A stretch of 64,000 nt of DNA from NCBI GenBank assembly GCA_934500835.1, contig CAKSTR010000001.1, positions 62,001 to 126,000 of the forward strand, read 5' to 3'. Positions 36,737 to 46,089 of this stretch are shown here, piece after piece. A program made the translations under genes and the position numbers. Under the pieces are notes generated by a model, which saw nothing but the letters and a program-made list of their open reading frames with translations, searched no databases and had not been told where the DNA came from. Source of the stretch: an uncultured Paracoccaceae bacterium (GTDB lineage: Bacteria; Pseudomonadota; Alphaproteobacteria; Rhodobacterales; Rhodobacteraceae). Position 1 is the first letter of the stretch. Every line of letters starts with the position of its first letter.

Positions 36737-36774
36737 TCCTTGCCCGGCGGCATCCTGCCCGCCATATTCGGCGC

Positions 36775-37467
36775 ATGGTGCAGATCATCCTTGTCCCCCT
36801 TCTTCTGGCGCTGGTCACTTCGTGGCTGATGGCGCGCTTCAACATCTTGAAATCGCGGCAGGAACTGACGGCGAACTCACGCCCGCTGCGGCACCCGGCG
36901 ATCGGGATGCAGGCCGCGCGGCTGGCCGAGGCGCTGGATCTGCCGCATGTTCAGGTGCTGGAACTGGGCCGGGCCGAGGTGAACGGCATGGCCGACGCCG
37001 ACGGCCGGGTGTTCCTGACCACCGGCTTCGTGCACAAATACGATCAGGGCGAGGTCACGGCGGAAGAACTGGCCTCGGTCATCGCGCATGAGCTGGGGCA
37101 TGTGGCGCAGGGCCATGTGAAGAAGCGGATGAACGAGGTGATGGGCCACCAGACCGCGCAGATGATGGCCAACATGCTGCTGGCGCGGTTTCTGCCCTTC
37201 GTCGGCCCCTGGCTTGCCGCCCGGCTGGCCGAAGGGCTGCTGGCCAGAACCTCGCGCAAGCATGAGTTCCAGGCGGATGAATGGGCCTCGGCGCTGCTGA
37301 TCAAGGCCGGCATCGGCACCGCGCCGCAGAAGTCGCTCTTTCGCAAGCTGGGCCGGCTGACCGGCGGCGCGGGGGACAGGATTCCGGCCTGGCTGCGCAG
37401 CCACCCCACCGCCGATGACCGCATCCGCGCCATCGAGGCCAATGAGGCGCGCTGGCTGGGGCGGTAG
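36775..37467 (+). CDS. M48 family metallopeptidase
   Basis: A 230-residue zinc peptidase: one N-terminal membrane segment (IILVPLLLALVTSWLM), catalytic HELGH (residues 105-109) and the third-ligand motif HEFQADEWASALL. The domain order is that of small HtpX/M48 peptidases involved in membrane-protein quality control. The last residues HPTADDRIRAIEA are also typical. It lies 38 bases after the VWA gene and converges on the PIN gene. Confidence 0.9.
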   Translation: MVQIILVPLLLALVTSWLMARFNILKSRQELTANSRPLRHPAIGMQAARLAEALDLPHVQVLELGRAEVNGMADADGRVFLTTGFVHKYDQGEVTAEELASVIAHELGHVAQGHVKKRMNEVMGHQTAQMMANMLLARFLPFVGPWLAARLAEGLLARTSRKHEFQADEWASALLIKAGIGTAPQKSLFRKLGRLTGGAGDRIPAWLRSHPTADDRIRAIEANEARWLGR

Positions 37468-37515
37468 CCAGATCTCTTTGACGCGCTTTGCAGGTTCGTC
37501 CGAACGAGCTTGGCG

Positions 37516-38058
37516 CTAGCCCGCCAGCGCCTTCGCCAGCCGGAAAAGCCGCACCCGTTTCAGAAGCGGCCTCACCTCGACCGGCTGGCCCGATATGCGT
37601 TCCGCCGTCGCCCGCACCCCTTCGACCACCTGCGCCATGACCTCGGGATGGCGCGAGTGCAACTCCCACAGGAAGCCGTCGGGATCGCGGCGGCGCAGCC
37701 CCTCTTCGGCCAGCGCGTGGCCGGGGAAATCGGCGGCGTTGAAGGTGACGATCTCATCCGCGCCGGCGGCGATGGCGGTCGCCAGCACATGCACGTCATC
37801 GGGATCCGGCAGCATGAGCCGCGCCTCGATCTCGGGCCGCTCGTGGATCAGCGCGCGGGGGAAGGCGGCGCGCAGAAGTGCAGCCTCGCCTTCGGCCTGC
37901 GCCTGTGCCACGGGGCCAAGCTTGCGGGTCGACAGCGTCCATTCGCGCAGGATGCGATCCGAAAAGACCGGCTCGTAAAGCCCCGCGGCCGCGGCGCCCT
38001 GCAGGATCTCGCGCAGCACGGTCGGGTAAAGCACGCAGGCGTCAAGGACGGCTTTCAT
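37516..38058 (-). CDS. PIN-domain protein (RSP_2648 family)
   Basis: A 180-residue PIN-fold putative ribonuclease: MKAVLDACVLYP with the first catalytic Asp (residue 6), then DPDDVHVLATAIAAGADEIVTFNAADFPG with the other acidic residues. The ATG at 38058 overlaps the upstream gene's stop by one base (TGATG), so the two are translationally coupled. No antitoxin gene is adjacent. Pairing with an RNA methyltransferase gene suggests RNA processing and not a toxin-antitoxin unit. The name follows the R. sphaeroides family as I recall it. Confidence 0.85.
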   Translation of the reverse strand: MKAVLDACVLYPTVLREILQGAAAAGLYEPVFSDRILREWTLSTRKLGPVAQAQAEGEAALLRAAFPRALIHERPEIEARLMLPDPDDVHVLATAIAAGADEIVTFNAADFPGHALAEEGLRRRDPDGFLWELHSRHPEVMAQVVEGVRATAERISGQPVEVRPLLKRVRLFRLAKALAG

Positions 38059-39272
38059 CAATCCAGCCGGAAGGTCAGCGCCTTCAGGTAAGAGGATTCA
38101 GCCAGTTGCGGCAGAACCGGATGATCCGCCCCGGCAAAGCCGGTGTGCAGGATCTGGCCCCGCCTTCCGCCCCGCCCGATGCCCCGGGCCGAGGCATTGC
38201 GGAAGGCCGAAAGGTCGGCGGCATGCGAACAGGAGCAGAGAACCAGATAGCCGCCGGCTGCGACCAGCGGGGCCGCAAGCCGGGCGATCCGCTCATAGGC
38301 GCGCAGGCCGGCCTCAAGGGCCGGCTTGGCCGGCGCAAAGGCCGGCGGATCGCAAATCACCAGATCGAAACGGGCGCCTTCGGTGCCAAGGGCCTCCAGC
38401 ACCGCAAAGGCATCGCCCTGGCGGGTGGTGAGACCGGCAAAGCCGGACGCCTTCGCCCCCGCCTCGGCCAGCGCCAGCGCGGGCGCCGAGGCATCCACCG
38501 CCAGCGCGCTTTCCGCCCCGCCGGCCAGCGCCGCAAGGGCAAAGCCGCCGACATGGGTAAAGACATCCAGAACCTTCGCGCCCTGTGCAAGACGGGCGGC
38601 AAAGGCATGGTTCTCGCGCTGGTCATAGAAGAGGCCGGTCTTCTGGCCGCCCATCAGGTCCGCCATATAGACGGCGCCATTCATCTGCACCGGCACCGGA
38701 CCGGCGGGCACGGGACCATGGACAACTGCCATCTCTTCGGCCAGCCCTTCCAGCCCGCGCGACCGGCCCGACCCATTCTTGATCACCGTCGCAACCCCGG
38801 TCACGGCAACCAGCGCCGCGACCAGCGGTTCAAGCAGCATCTCGGCCCAGGCGGCATTGGGCTGCACCACCGCCACATCGCCGAAACGGTCGATCACCAC
38901 GCCGGGCAACCCGTCGGATTCGGCATGGACCAGCCGGTAGAGCGGCCCGGGGTAAAGCCGCGCCCGCAGGGCCAGTGCCCTGGCGATCCGGGTCTGGAAC
39001 CACGCCTGATCCACCGCCGCAGCCGGGTTGCGGTCCAGCATCCGCGCCACGATCTTCGAGGCCGGATTGACCGTCACCAGCCCCAGGGGCCGCCGCTCGG
39101 CATCCTCAAGCACCGCCAGAGTGCCGGCGGCAAGGCCATTGGTGCGCCGGTCCAGCACCAGTTCGTCCGAATAGACCCAAGGGAAACCGTGGCGGATCGC
39201 CCGCGCCTCGGCTTTGGGGCGAAGACGGACAACCGGACGGTCGACGGCGGAATGCGAAAGGGAGGGCTCCAT
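38058..39272 (-). CDS. RlmI-like class I SAM-dependent rRNA methyltransferase (RSP_2647 family)
   Basis: A 404-residue enzyme. Residues about 15-90 form a PUA-like RNA-binding domain (AIRHGFPWVYSDELV ... GLVTVNPASKIVARML). The centre has the RlmI/YccW pattern VIKNGSGRSR and GLFYDQRENHAF. The Rossmann part shows VLDVFTHVGGFALAAL, DLVICDPPAF (motif IV) and LVLCSCSHAADL. It probably makes 5-methylcytosine in 23S rRNA, but the target is not certain from sequence. The ATG at 39272 sits in the loop of a small hairpin that covers its own ribosome site. Confidence 0.88.
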   Translation of the reverse strand: MEPSLSHSAVDRPVVRLRPKAEARAIRHGFPWVYSDELVLDRRTNGLAAGTLAVLEDAERRPLGLVTVNPASKIVARMLDRNPAAAVDQAWFQTRIARALALRARLYPGPLYRLVHAESDGLPGVVIDRFGDVAVVQPNAAWAEMLLEPLVAALVAVTGVATVIKNGSGRSRGLEGLAEEMAVVHGPVPAGPVPVQMNGAVYMADLMGGQKTGLFYDQRENHAFAARLAQGAKVLDVFTHVGGFALAALAGGAESALAVDASAPALALAEAGAKASGFAGLTTRQGDAFAVLEALGTEGARFDLVICDPPAFAPAKPALEAGLRAYERIARLAAPLVAAGGYLVLCSCSHAADLSAFRNASARGIGRGGRRGQILHTGFAGADHPVLPQLAESSYLKALTFRLD

Positions 39273-39280
39273 GCCCTCCC
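39260..39280 (-). promoter_or_regulatory. Hairpin spanning the methyltransferase ribosome site and start codon
   Basis: An 8-bp stem (on the minus strand GGGAGGGC and GCCCTCCC) with ATGGA in the loop, so the start codon is in the loop and the GGAGGG site in the stem. It could limit translation, or end transcripts of the lipoprotein gene upstream (TTTCG follows). Confidence 0.4.
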
Positions 39281-39311
39281 CCTTAGCCGTTTCGATGCGG
39301 ATGCGGAAGTC

Positions 39312-40004
39312 TCAGTTGGCGGCGCTCAGGAGCAGCGTGCCGGGCCGGCTGTCGGAGGACGACAGCACCAGACCCACCGTCGAAGGGTCGGCCATCAGCG
39401 TGTCCAGCTCGTCCTGCAGCACCTGCGCCAGCCGCTCGACCACAACCACCCGCTGCGTGCGGCCGGCATAGTCCTCGGCGATCGCCTTGGTCCCGCCCGA
39501 GGCCTTCACATCGGCGTTGACCAGACGCGGACCGTCCAGCACCCGGCCGGTGGCCGCCTCGCGGATCGTCAGCTTGAACTGCAGGGAGTGCATGCCCCCG
39601 ATGCTGTTGCGGGTCTTTTCGGTCAGGCAGTGGAACCGGGTCACCTCGACCTCGGCGATCACGGCCAGCCCGGATTTCAGCCCCGCCGTGCCCCTGGCCG
39701 CGGCCTCGTTGAAGATGCGGCTCACCTGCACGAGACGGTTGTCCCGCGGCTCGCCGCGCCAGACGACGTCGGCCATCGGATAATAGGTGTCGGCCTCGCT
39801 GACGCGCAACGACGTCGGCACCTTGACCACGACATCCGTCACGTTCAGCGGAATCTCGACCTGCCTTTGCGGCATGTGAACCGGGCCGTTCTTGGTCGCC
39901 AGTGATACACTGTCGCGCAGGCCAGAGCGGCTGGCATCGGGCTGTGCGCAGGCGGAAAGGCCACAGATCACACCCAGTGTCAGAAGCGTCTTGATGACTC
40001 GCAT
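39312..40004 (-). CDS. Small lipoprotein, unknown function
   Basis: A 230-residue protein starting MRVIKTLLTLGVICGLSAC, a lipoprotein signal with lipobox LSAC. The ATG at 40004 follows GGAG; a start five codons earlier is less likely. The mature part has paired strands (VHMPQRQVEIPLNVTDVVVK, RFHCLTEKTRNSIGGMHSL, DVKASGGTKAIAEDYAG) and no recognised catalytic motif. Homologues occur across the family as conserved hypothetical (DUF6778-like) lipoproteins. It may sit at the outer or inner membrane. Confidence 0.78.
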   Translation of the reverse strand: MRVIKTLLTLGVICGLSACAQPDASRSGLRDSVSLATKNGPVHMPQRQVEIPLNVTDVVVKVPTSLRVSEADTYYPMADVVWRGEPRDNRLVQVSRIFNEAAARGTAGLKSGLAVIAEVEVTRFHCLTEKTRNSIGGMHSLQFKLTIREAATGRVLDGPRLVNADVKASGGTKAIAEDYAGRTQRVVVVERLAQVLQDELDTLMADPSTVGLVLSSSDSRPGTLLLSAAN

Positions 40005-40306
40005 TACTCGATCCTCCATGGCGGGCCTCGGGTTGGGTTTAGCGGGGTCCGGGGCCCTGGACTGATCGGCAGAATCCCTTTCGAATGCGGCGTTTTCTTG
40101 ATCCGATCAAGGAATTGCGGCTGCGGGATCGGTGCAACTGCGGCATTCCCGTGGCTTCTGGCCTTCTTGTCTGCGATGTGGTTGGATCGGGCCGATTGCC
40201 CCGGTGCGAAGGCGTCCAGATGGCGGCCTGCGCCCTTGTTAGCGCTAACGGAAGGCGCTATATACCAGTCAGCCACTGCCAGACGACCTGACGGGATCCG
40301 ATAGCC
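40005..40306. other. 302-base divergent intergenic region with the edd promoter
   Basis: It holds the edd promoter-operator at 40236-40264 and nothing else I can support. A 68-residue frame at 40085-40291 is not convincing. Confidence 0.5.
40236..40264 (+). promoter_or_regulatory. edd promoter with LacI-type operator
   Basis: TTGTTA (-35, 40236-40241), a 17-base spacer and TATATA (-10, 40259-40264). A perfect 12-base palindrome GTTAGCGCTAAC (40238-40249) lies over the -35 and start of the spacer. Such GC-centred dyads are typical of LacI-family sugar repressors. Regulator unknown. Confidence 0.65.
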
Positions 40307-42112
40307 ATGCCGCTGAACGCCACAATAGCCCGCGTCACCGACCGAATCCGCGCACGATCCGAGACGACGCGCAGCGCCTATCTCGACAGGATCGGTCGCG
40401 CGGCCGCGGCAGGGCCCGCGCGGGCGCATCTTTCCTGTGGCAACCAGGCCCATGCCTATGCCGCGATGGGCGGCGACAAGCCCGCCCTGGCGGCGGCGCG
40501 CGTCCCGAACATCGGCATCGTCACCGCCTATAACGACATGCTCTCGGCCCACCAGCCCTATGAGACCTATCCCGCGCTGATCCGCGAGGCTGCCCGACGC
40601 GCCGGCGCGACGGCGCAGGTGGCGGGCGGGGTGCCGGCGATGTGCGATGGCGTGACGCAGGGCCAGCCGGGGATGGAGCTGTCGCTCTTCTCGCGCGATG
40701 TGATCGCGCTGGCAGCCGGGGTCGCGCTGTCGCACAACACCTTCGACGCCGCGCTTTTCCTTGGGGTCTGCGACAAGATCGTGCCCGGTCTGGTGATGGC
40801 CGCCGCCGCCTTTGGCCATATCCCGGCAGTCTTCGTGCCGGCCGGCCCGATGCCCTCGGGCATCCCGAATGACGAGAAATCCCGCGTGCGCAACGCCTAT
40901 GCCGAAGGCAAGGCCAGCCGCGAAGAGCTGATGGCGGCCGAAATGGCCAGCTACCACGGCCCCGGCACCTGCACCTTCTATGGCACCGCCAACACCAACC
41001 AGATGCTGATGGAGGTGATGGGCCTGCACCTGCCGGGCGCCAGCTTCGTGAACCCGGGCACCCCCCTGCGCGAGGCGCTGACCATTGCAGCCGTCGACCG
41101 CGCCGCCGCCATCACCGCCCTTGGCAACGACTACCGTCCGGCGGGCGAGATTCTGGACGAACGCGCCTATGTGAACGGCATCGTCGGACTGATGGCGACG
41201 GGGGGGTCGACCAATCTCGTGCTGCACCTGCCGGCGATGGCGCGCGCCTCGGGTATCCTTCTGGATCTGCAGGACTTCGCAGACATCTCGGATACGGTGC
41301 CGCTGATGGCAAAGGTCTATCCGAACGGGCTGGCGGACGTGAACCACTTCCATGCCTCGGGCGGGCTGCAATTCCTGATCGGGCAGCTTCTGGACAGCGG
41401 GCTTCTGCATCCCGACGCCCGCACCGTCGCCGGCGACGGGCTGGAGGCCTATCGCAACGAGGCTACGCTGAAGGACGGCCGGCTTGGCTGGCAACCCGGC
41501 GCCACCACCACGCTGAACGACCGCATCCTGCGCCCGGCCGCCACCCCCTTCGCCCCGATCGGCGGGCTGAAGCAGTTGTCGGGCAACCTTGGCCGCGGGG
41601 TGATCAAGGTCTCGTCCGTCGCCCCCGACCGCCATGTGATCGAGGCGCCGGCGCGGGTCTTCCCCTCGCAGGACGCCGTGAAGGCCGCCTTCAAGGCCGG
41701 CGAGTTCACCTCGGACACCGTGGTCGTCGTCCGCTTCCAGGGCCCGCAGGCCAATGGCATGCCGGAACTGCACTCGCTGACGCCCACGCTTTCGGTCCTG
41801 CAAGACCGCGGGCTGCGGGTGGCGCTGGTCACCGATGGCCGCATGTCCGGCGCCAGCGGCAAGGTTCCCGCCGCCATCCATGTCACGCCCGAGGCCGCGG
41901 TGGGCGGCCCGCTCGCCCGCGTGCAGGACGGCGACCTGATCCGGCTGGATGCCGATGCCGGCACGCTGGAGGTGCTGGTCCCGGGGTTTGAGACCCGCCC
42001 GCCCGTCACCGCCGATCTTTCCGCCAACAGCCACGGCATCGGCCGCGAATTGTTCGAAGCCTTCCGCCGCACCGTCGGCCCCGCAGACGCCGGCGCCGCC
42101 GTGGTGGTCTGA
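40307..42112 (+). CDS. edd: 6-phosphogluconate dehydratase
   Basis: A 601-residue IlvD/Edd-family enzyme, making 2-keto-3-deoxy-6-phosphogluconate in the Entner-Doudoroff pathway. Fe-S ligand motifs are visible: [20 protein letters not shown] and [14 protein letters not shown], with CGNQAHAY near the start. Other family motifs are [33 protein letters not shown] and [27 protein letters not shown] and length (about 600) point to Edd and not IlvD. The promoter carries a probable repressor site. It is separated from eda by 136 bases containing a large perfect hairpin. Confidence 0.96.
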   Translation: MPLNATIARVTDRIRARSETTRSAYLDRIGRAAAAGPARAHLSCGNQAHAYAAMGGDKPALAAARVPNIGIVTAYNDMLSAHQPYETYPALIREAARRAGATAQVAGGVPAMCDGVTQGQPGMELSLFSRDVIALAAGVALSHNTFDAALFLGVCDKIVPGLVMAAAAFGHIPAVFVPAGPMPSGIPNDEKSRVRNAYAEGKASREELMAAEMASYHGPGTCTFYGTANTNQMLMEVMGLHLPGASFVNPGTPLREALTIAAVDRAAAITALGNDYRPAGEILDERAYVNGIVGLMATGGSTNLVLHLPAMARASGILLDLQDFADISDTVPLMAKVYPNGLADVNHFHASGGLQFLIGQLLDSGLLHPDARTVAGDGLEAYRNEATLKDGRLGWQPGATTTLNDRILRPAATPFAPIGGLKQLSGNLGRGVIKVSSVAPDRHVIEAPARVFPSQDAVKAAFKAGEFTSDTVVVVRFQGPQANGMPELHSLTPTLSVLQDRGLRVALVTDGRMSGASGKVPAAIHVTPEAAVGGPLARVQDGDLIRLDADAGTLEVLVPGFETRPPVTADLSANSHGIGRELFEAFRRTVGPADAGAAVVV

Positions 42113-42131
42113 CCGCCCGGCATCCACCTTC

Positions 42132-42207
42132 GCCTCCGGCGGGGATAGTTTTGCCAAGATGAAATGACTGCCGCCTTCATCTTGGCAAAACTATCCCCGC
42201 CGGAGGC
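42132..42207. repeat. GGGATATTT repeat units 4 and 5 as a perfect inverted repeat
   Basis: Two units (42132-42163 and 42176-42207) are exact reverse complements over 32 bases, with a 12-base loop. The transcript would form a very stable hairpin between edd and eda. It could give partial termination or protect edd mRNA. Confidence 0.85.
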
Positions 42208-42248
42208 TCCGCCCTCTCACCCTGCCCCGCCGTCCGAAGGATTTTCCC

Positions 42249-42890
42249 ATGACCCCCGCCGAACAGTCGCAGCATGCTCTGGCCCTCTGCCGCCTTGCCC
42301 CGGTGGTGCCGGTGCTGGTGATCGACGACCTCGCCCATGCCCGCCCGCTGGCCGAGGCCCTGGTGGCGGGCGGCCTGCCGGCGCTGGAGGTGACGCTGCG
42401 CACGCCCGCCGCGCTGGACGCGATCCGCGCCATGGCCGAGGTGCCGGGCGGCGTCGTCGGCGCGGGCACCCTGCTGACCCCCGCCGATGTGAAGGCGGCA
42501 AAGGCCGCGGGTGCCCGTTTCGGCGTCTCGCCCGGTGCCACCGCCCGGCTGATCGCCGCCTGCGAGGATGAGGGCCTGCCGCTTCTGCCCGGCGCCGTTA
42601 CCGCCTCGGAAGTCATGGCGCTGCTGGAGCGCGGCTATACGGTGCAGAAGTTCTTTCCGGCCGAGCAGTCGGGCGGGGCGCCCTTCCTCAAATCCCTCGG
42701 CTCGCCGATCCCGCAGGTCAGCTTCTGCCCGACCGGCGGCATCGGGCCGAAGAATGCCCCCGACTATCTGGCCCTGAAGACCGTCCTTTGCGTCGGCGGC
42801 AGCTGGGTCGCCCCGAAAGAGGCAATGGCGCGCGGCGATTGGGCGGGCATCACCCGCCTGGCCGCCGAAGCCCGCAGCCTTCGCGGCTGA
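42249..42890 (+). CDS. eda: 2-dehydro-3-deoxyphosphogluconate aldolase
   Basis: A 213-residue class I aldolase splitting KDPG into pyruvate and glyceraldehyde-3-phosphate. Motifs are ALEVTLRTPAALDAI (catalytic Glu), VVGAGTLLTPADV, and the Schiff-base Lys in YTVQKFFPAEQSGG. The FCPTGGIGPKNAPDYLAL phosphate site and CVGGSWVAP follow. It could also act on 2-keto-4-hydroxyglutarate. It follows edd and is likely expressed with it, modulated by the intergenic hairpin. Confidence 0.95.
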   Translation: MTPAEQSQHALALCRLAPVVPVLVIDDLAHARPLAEALVAGGLPALEVTLRTPAALDAIRAMAEVPGGVVGAGTLLTPADVKAAKAAGARFGVSPGATARLIAACEDEGLPLLPGAVTASEVMALLERGYTVQKFFPAEQSGGAPFLKSLGSPIPQVSFCPTGGIGPKNAPDYLALKTVLCVGGSWVAPKEAMARGDWAGITRLAAEARSLRG

Positions 42891-42904
42891 CCAAGGGGTC
42901 TCGT

Positions 42905-43201
42905 TCAGCCCTGCCCCTGCGCCCTGATGCGCGCCTCGCGCCCGCCGCGGCGGCCGGTCTGGCCGGGGGCCATAAGCCCCGCTTCCAGAACGCCGCTCAT
43001 CGGATGATCGGGACGCGGCAGCCCGTAATGCGCGATCAGCGCGCGCAGCGCGTCGTCCGATGGCCGCCCGACCGGCAGGCTCAGAGCCCAGTCGACGAAG
43101 ATCGACCGGCATTCGCCAAGGGTGATCCCCTCGATATTGTAGCTTTCCCGCACCAGACCCTTGGGGTCCGCCTCTTCCAGCAACACCGCGCGTCTCCCCA
43201 T
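42905..43201 (-). CDS. Conserved hypothetical protein
   Basis: A 98-residue protein: VLLEEADPKGLVRESYNIEG, GITLGECRSIFVDWALSLP, then a segment with HYGLPRPDHPMSGVLEAGL and a basic tail (RRGGREARIRAQGQ). No known domain is recognised. A GGGA site lies upstream of the ATG. It follows glnE by 32 bases in the opposite sense of reading order (glnE is upstream of nothing here: it ends before this gene's start), and converges on eda with 14 bases between. Similar short genes occur near glnE in relatives, as far as I recall. Confidence 0.7.
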   Translation of the reverse strand: MGRRAVLLEEADPKGLVRESYNIEGITLGECRSIFVDWALSLPVGRPSDDALRALIAHYGLPRPDHPMSGVLEAGLMAPGQTGRRGGREARIRAQGQG

Positions 43202-43233
43202 CCGTTCCGTCCCGTGAGTCCCGGCTGTCCGCC

Positions 43234-45999
43234 TTACCCTTCTGTGCCGAATTGCCGGTCGATCGCCTCGCCTGCAAGCGACACTGCCCGGTCCAACCGC
43301 GCCGAAAGCGACTCGACCGAGGTCTCGGACGTCTCGCGCAACAGGAAGGCCCGCCCGCCCTCGCCCAGGCTGACCGGGTCAAGCGGCCGGTCGCTCAGCA
43401 GCCTGGCGCCGCAATGCAGCCGCCAGAGCAGGCGATAGGCATCCAGAAGCGCGGCCTGATCGGCCGGCGCCAGAACAGCCTTCGTCGCCAGTTGGCGCTC
43501 CACCTGACGGGCCGGGCTGGCGCCAACCAGTGCGGCCCATTCGGCGCACAGCTCGATGTCCATCAGGCGTCCCGCGCCGTTCTTGGTCTCCCACGTGCCG
43601 CGGGCGGGCTTCGCCTCGGCCAGCCGGGCGCGCATCCCGGCCACATCGCCGCGGACCTGCGCGCCCTGGCCCTTCTCGGTCAGCATGGCGCGGCGCCAGT
43701 CCTCGATTGCGGCCGCCAGCGCGGGGTCGCCGGCCATGACCCGCGCCCGCGTCAGCGCAAGATGCTCCCATGTCCAGGCCTCGGACTGCTGGTAATCCTT
43801 CCACGACTGGATCGAGGTCGCCACCGCCCCCGCCCGCCCCGAGGGGCGCAGCCGCACGTCCACCTCGTAAAGCCGCCCCTGCGCGGTCTGCGCCGACAGA
43901 GCCGTCAGCATCGCCTGCGTCAGCCGGGCGTAATAGGTGCGGGTCGGCAGGGGGCGGCGGCCGTCCGAGGTCTCCACCCCTTCGGCGTCATAGATCAGGA
44001 TCAGGTCCAGATCCGAGCCGGCGTTCAACCGCCCCGCGCCCAGGCTGCCCATGCCCAGAAGGGCGGCCCCCCGGCCAGGTGCCGCGCCATGCTTGCGCGC
44101 GAATTCGGCCTGCACCGCCGGCCACAGCGCCTGCACCACCGCCTCGGCCAGATCGGCATAGCTCTTGCCCGCCTCGAACGCATCGATCAGCCCGCGCAGG
44201 TGATGCACCCCGATGCGGAAATGCCATTCCTTCATCCAGGCGCGCGCAACATCCAGCCCCGCTTCGTAATCCCGCGCCTCGGCCAGCCTTGCGGCCAGTT
44301 CCGCCCGCAGGCCCGCCGCCCCCGGCCATGCCGTCCAGAAGCTGCCGCCGATCACCGCATCCAGCACCTGCGCATTGCGGCTGAGATACAGCGCCAGCGC
44401 CGGCGAGGTTCCGGCGATGTCGACGATCAGTTCCACCAGCGCGGGGTTCTGCTCGAAAAGCGAGAAGACCTGCACCCCCGCCGGCAGCCCGGCAAGAAAG
44501 CCGTCCAGCGCCGCCAGCGCCTCGTCGGGATGGGCCGCCCGCGCCAGATCCTTCAGCATGCGCGGACGCAAGCGCCGGAAGATCGCCCGCGCCCGGTCGG
44601 ACTTCAGGCAGGGATATCCGCTCCAGCCCGCAACGATGGCGCGGGCCTGATCGGACAACTCCGGCCCGTCTTCGACCTCGGTCGGGGCAAAGAACCCTTC
44701 GGTCAGCCGGTCGGTGCGGGCCAGCCGGTCCAGCAGACCGGCGCGGAAATCGGCCTCGGCCTCGCCGCAGAAGGCCGCGATGCGCGCGACGCCTTCGGGC
44801 GTGACCGGCATGGAGTGGGTCTGGGCATCGTTGACCATCTGCAGCCGGTGCTCCAGCTCGCGGTGCGCCCGGTAGAGGCTGGTCAGCTCCACCGCCACGC
44901 TTCCCGGCACCCAGCCGGTCAGCGCCAGCGCCTCCAGCCCGCCAAGGGTGGTGCGGTCGCGCAAGGAGGGATCGCGCCCGCCGGCGATCAGCTGCCGGGT
45001 CTGGGTAAAGAACTCGATCTCGCGGATGCCGCCCGCGCCCAGCTTCATGTTGTGGCCTTCCACGGTCAAAGGCCCGTGCAGGCCGCGGTGGTCGCGGATG
45101 CGCAACCGCATGTCATGGGCGTCCTGAATCGCCGCGAAATCCAGATGCTTGCGCCAGACAAAGGGCGTGAGCGCCTTCAGGAACCGCTCTCCCGCCGCCA
45201 GATCCCCGCCGCAGGGCCGCGCCTTGATATAGGCCGCCCGCTCCCAGGTCCGGCCTTCGGCCTCGTAATAGGCCTCGGCCGCCGCCATCGACAGGCAGAC
45301 CGGGGTGACGCTGGCATCCGGCCGCAGCCGCAGGTCCAAACGAAAGACATAGCCGCCTTCTGTGACGTCGCTGAGGAGGGCGGTCATCTTGCGGGTCACG
45401 CGGATGAAGGCCGCGCGCGCCTCGGCCGCGTCGGCGCCATAGCGGTCCTGATCGAAGAGACAGATCAGGTCGATGTCCGAGGAATAGTTCAACTCGAACG
45501 CGCCCATCTTGCCCATGGCAAGAACGACCATGCCGCCCGCGGTCAGCGCATCCTCCGGTCTCTGCCCCGGCAACTTGCCGCGCCGGATCTCTTCGGCCAC
45601 CAGCCGCCGCAGGCACAGGTCCACCGCCCGGTCGGCCAGTCGGGTCAGCGCCCCGGTGACGTCCTCAAGCGGCCAGACCCCGCCAAGATCGCACAAGCCC
45701 GCCAACAGCGCCACGCGCCGCTTGGCCTGCCGCAACCCGGGACCAAGCTGGTCAAGGCCGGTGGCCTCGGCCTGCTCCAGCACCCCGGCCAGCGCGGCTT
45801 CGGACGTCTCCCCTGCAATCTGGCGCAACCAGCCGGCCTCGCGCAGCATCAGGTCGCGCAGATAGGGCGAACACCCCGCCGTTCCCGCCATCAGATCGCG
45901 CAACTCGGGCGGCAGGTCGGGAAAGGCCCCGGCCAGATCGGCGGCGGCTTGCCTGTCATAAGGGATCGGGCTGCGCGAGATGCGGGACAAAAGGCTCAT
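43234..45999 (-). CDS. glnE: Bifunctional glutamine synthetase adenylyltransferase/deadenylyltransferase
   Basis: A 921-residue enzyme that controls glutamine synthetase by AMP addition and removal in response to PII. It has two nucleotidyltransferase domains. The N-terminal removase shows ELNYSSDIDLICLFDQDRYG, with EGRTWERAAYIKARPC. The C-terminal transferase shows GRLNAGSDLDLILIYDAEG, with VDVRLRPSGRAGAV and WEHLALTRARVMAGDP. The ATG at 45999 (MSLLSRISRSPIPYDRQ) is chosen by family resemblance; ATGs at 46011 and 46095 are in frame. Residues of both active sites look complete. Confidence 0.93.
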   Translation of the reverse strand: MSLLSRISRSPIPYDRQAAADLAGAFPDLPPELRDLMAGTAGCSPYLRDLMLREAGWLRQIAGETSEAALAGVLEQAEATGLDQLGPGLRQAKRRVALLAGLCDLGGVWPLEDVTGALTRLADRAVDLCLRRLVAEEIRRGKLPGQRPEDALTAGGMVVLAMGKMGAFELNYSSDIDLICLFDQDRYGADAAEARAAFIRVTRKMTALLSDVTEGGYVFRLDLRLRPDASVTPVCLSMAAAEAYYEAEGRTWERAAYIKARPCGGDLAAGERFLKALTPFVWRKHLDFAAIQDAHDMRLRIRDHRGLHGPLTVEGHNMKLGAGGIREIEFFTQTRQLIAGGRDPSLRDRTTLGGLEALALTGWVPGSVAVELTSLYRAHRELEHRLQMVNDAQTHSMPVTPEGVARIAAFCGEAEADFRAGLLDRLARTDRLTEGFFAPTEVEDGPELSDQARAIVAGWSGYPCLKSDRARAIFRRLRPRMLKDLARAAHPDEALAALDGFLAGLPAGVQVFSLFEQNPALVELIVDIAGTSPALALYLSRNAQVLDAVIGGSFWTAWPGAAGLRAELAARLAEARDYEAGLDVARAWMKEWHFRIGVHHLRGLIDAFEAGKSYADLAEAVVQALWPAVQAEFARKHGAAPGRGAALLGMGSLGAGRLNAGSDLDLILIYDAEGVETSDGRRPLPTRTYYARLTQAMLTALSAQTAQGRLYEVDVRLRPSGRAGAVATSIQSWKDYQQSEAWTWEHLALTRARVMAGDPALAAAIEDWRRAMLTEKGQGAQVRGDVAGMRARLAEAKPARGTWETKNGAGRLMDIELCAEWAALVGASPARQVERQLATKAVLAPADQAALLDAYRLLWRLHCGARLLSDRPLDPVSLGEGGRAFLLRETSETSVESLSARLDRAVSLAGEAIDRQFGTEG

Positions 46000-46089
46000 G
46001 GCGCGCAGCATGCGGCCCGCCCCCTGCCATGGCAAGGGCGCCCCGCCGATGACATCCGCCGACGCGCCGGACGACACCCCCGCTGCCGC

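Noticed and set aside
37516..38058. Toxin-antitoxin system with the PIN protein as toxin
   Set aside because: No small antitoxin gene is adjacent; the gene is coupled to an rRNA methyltransferase gene in a conserved block.
40085..40291. Possible 68-codon gene upstream of edd
   Set aside because: It would run through the edd promoter and operator; no good ribosome site.
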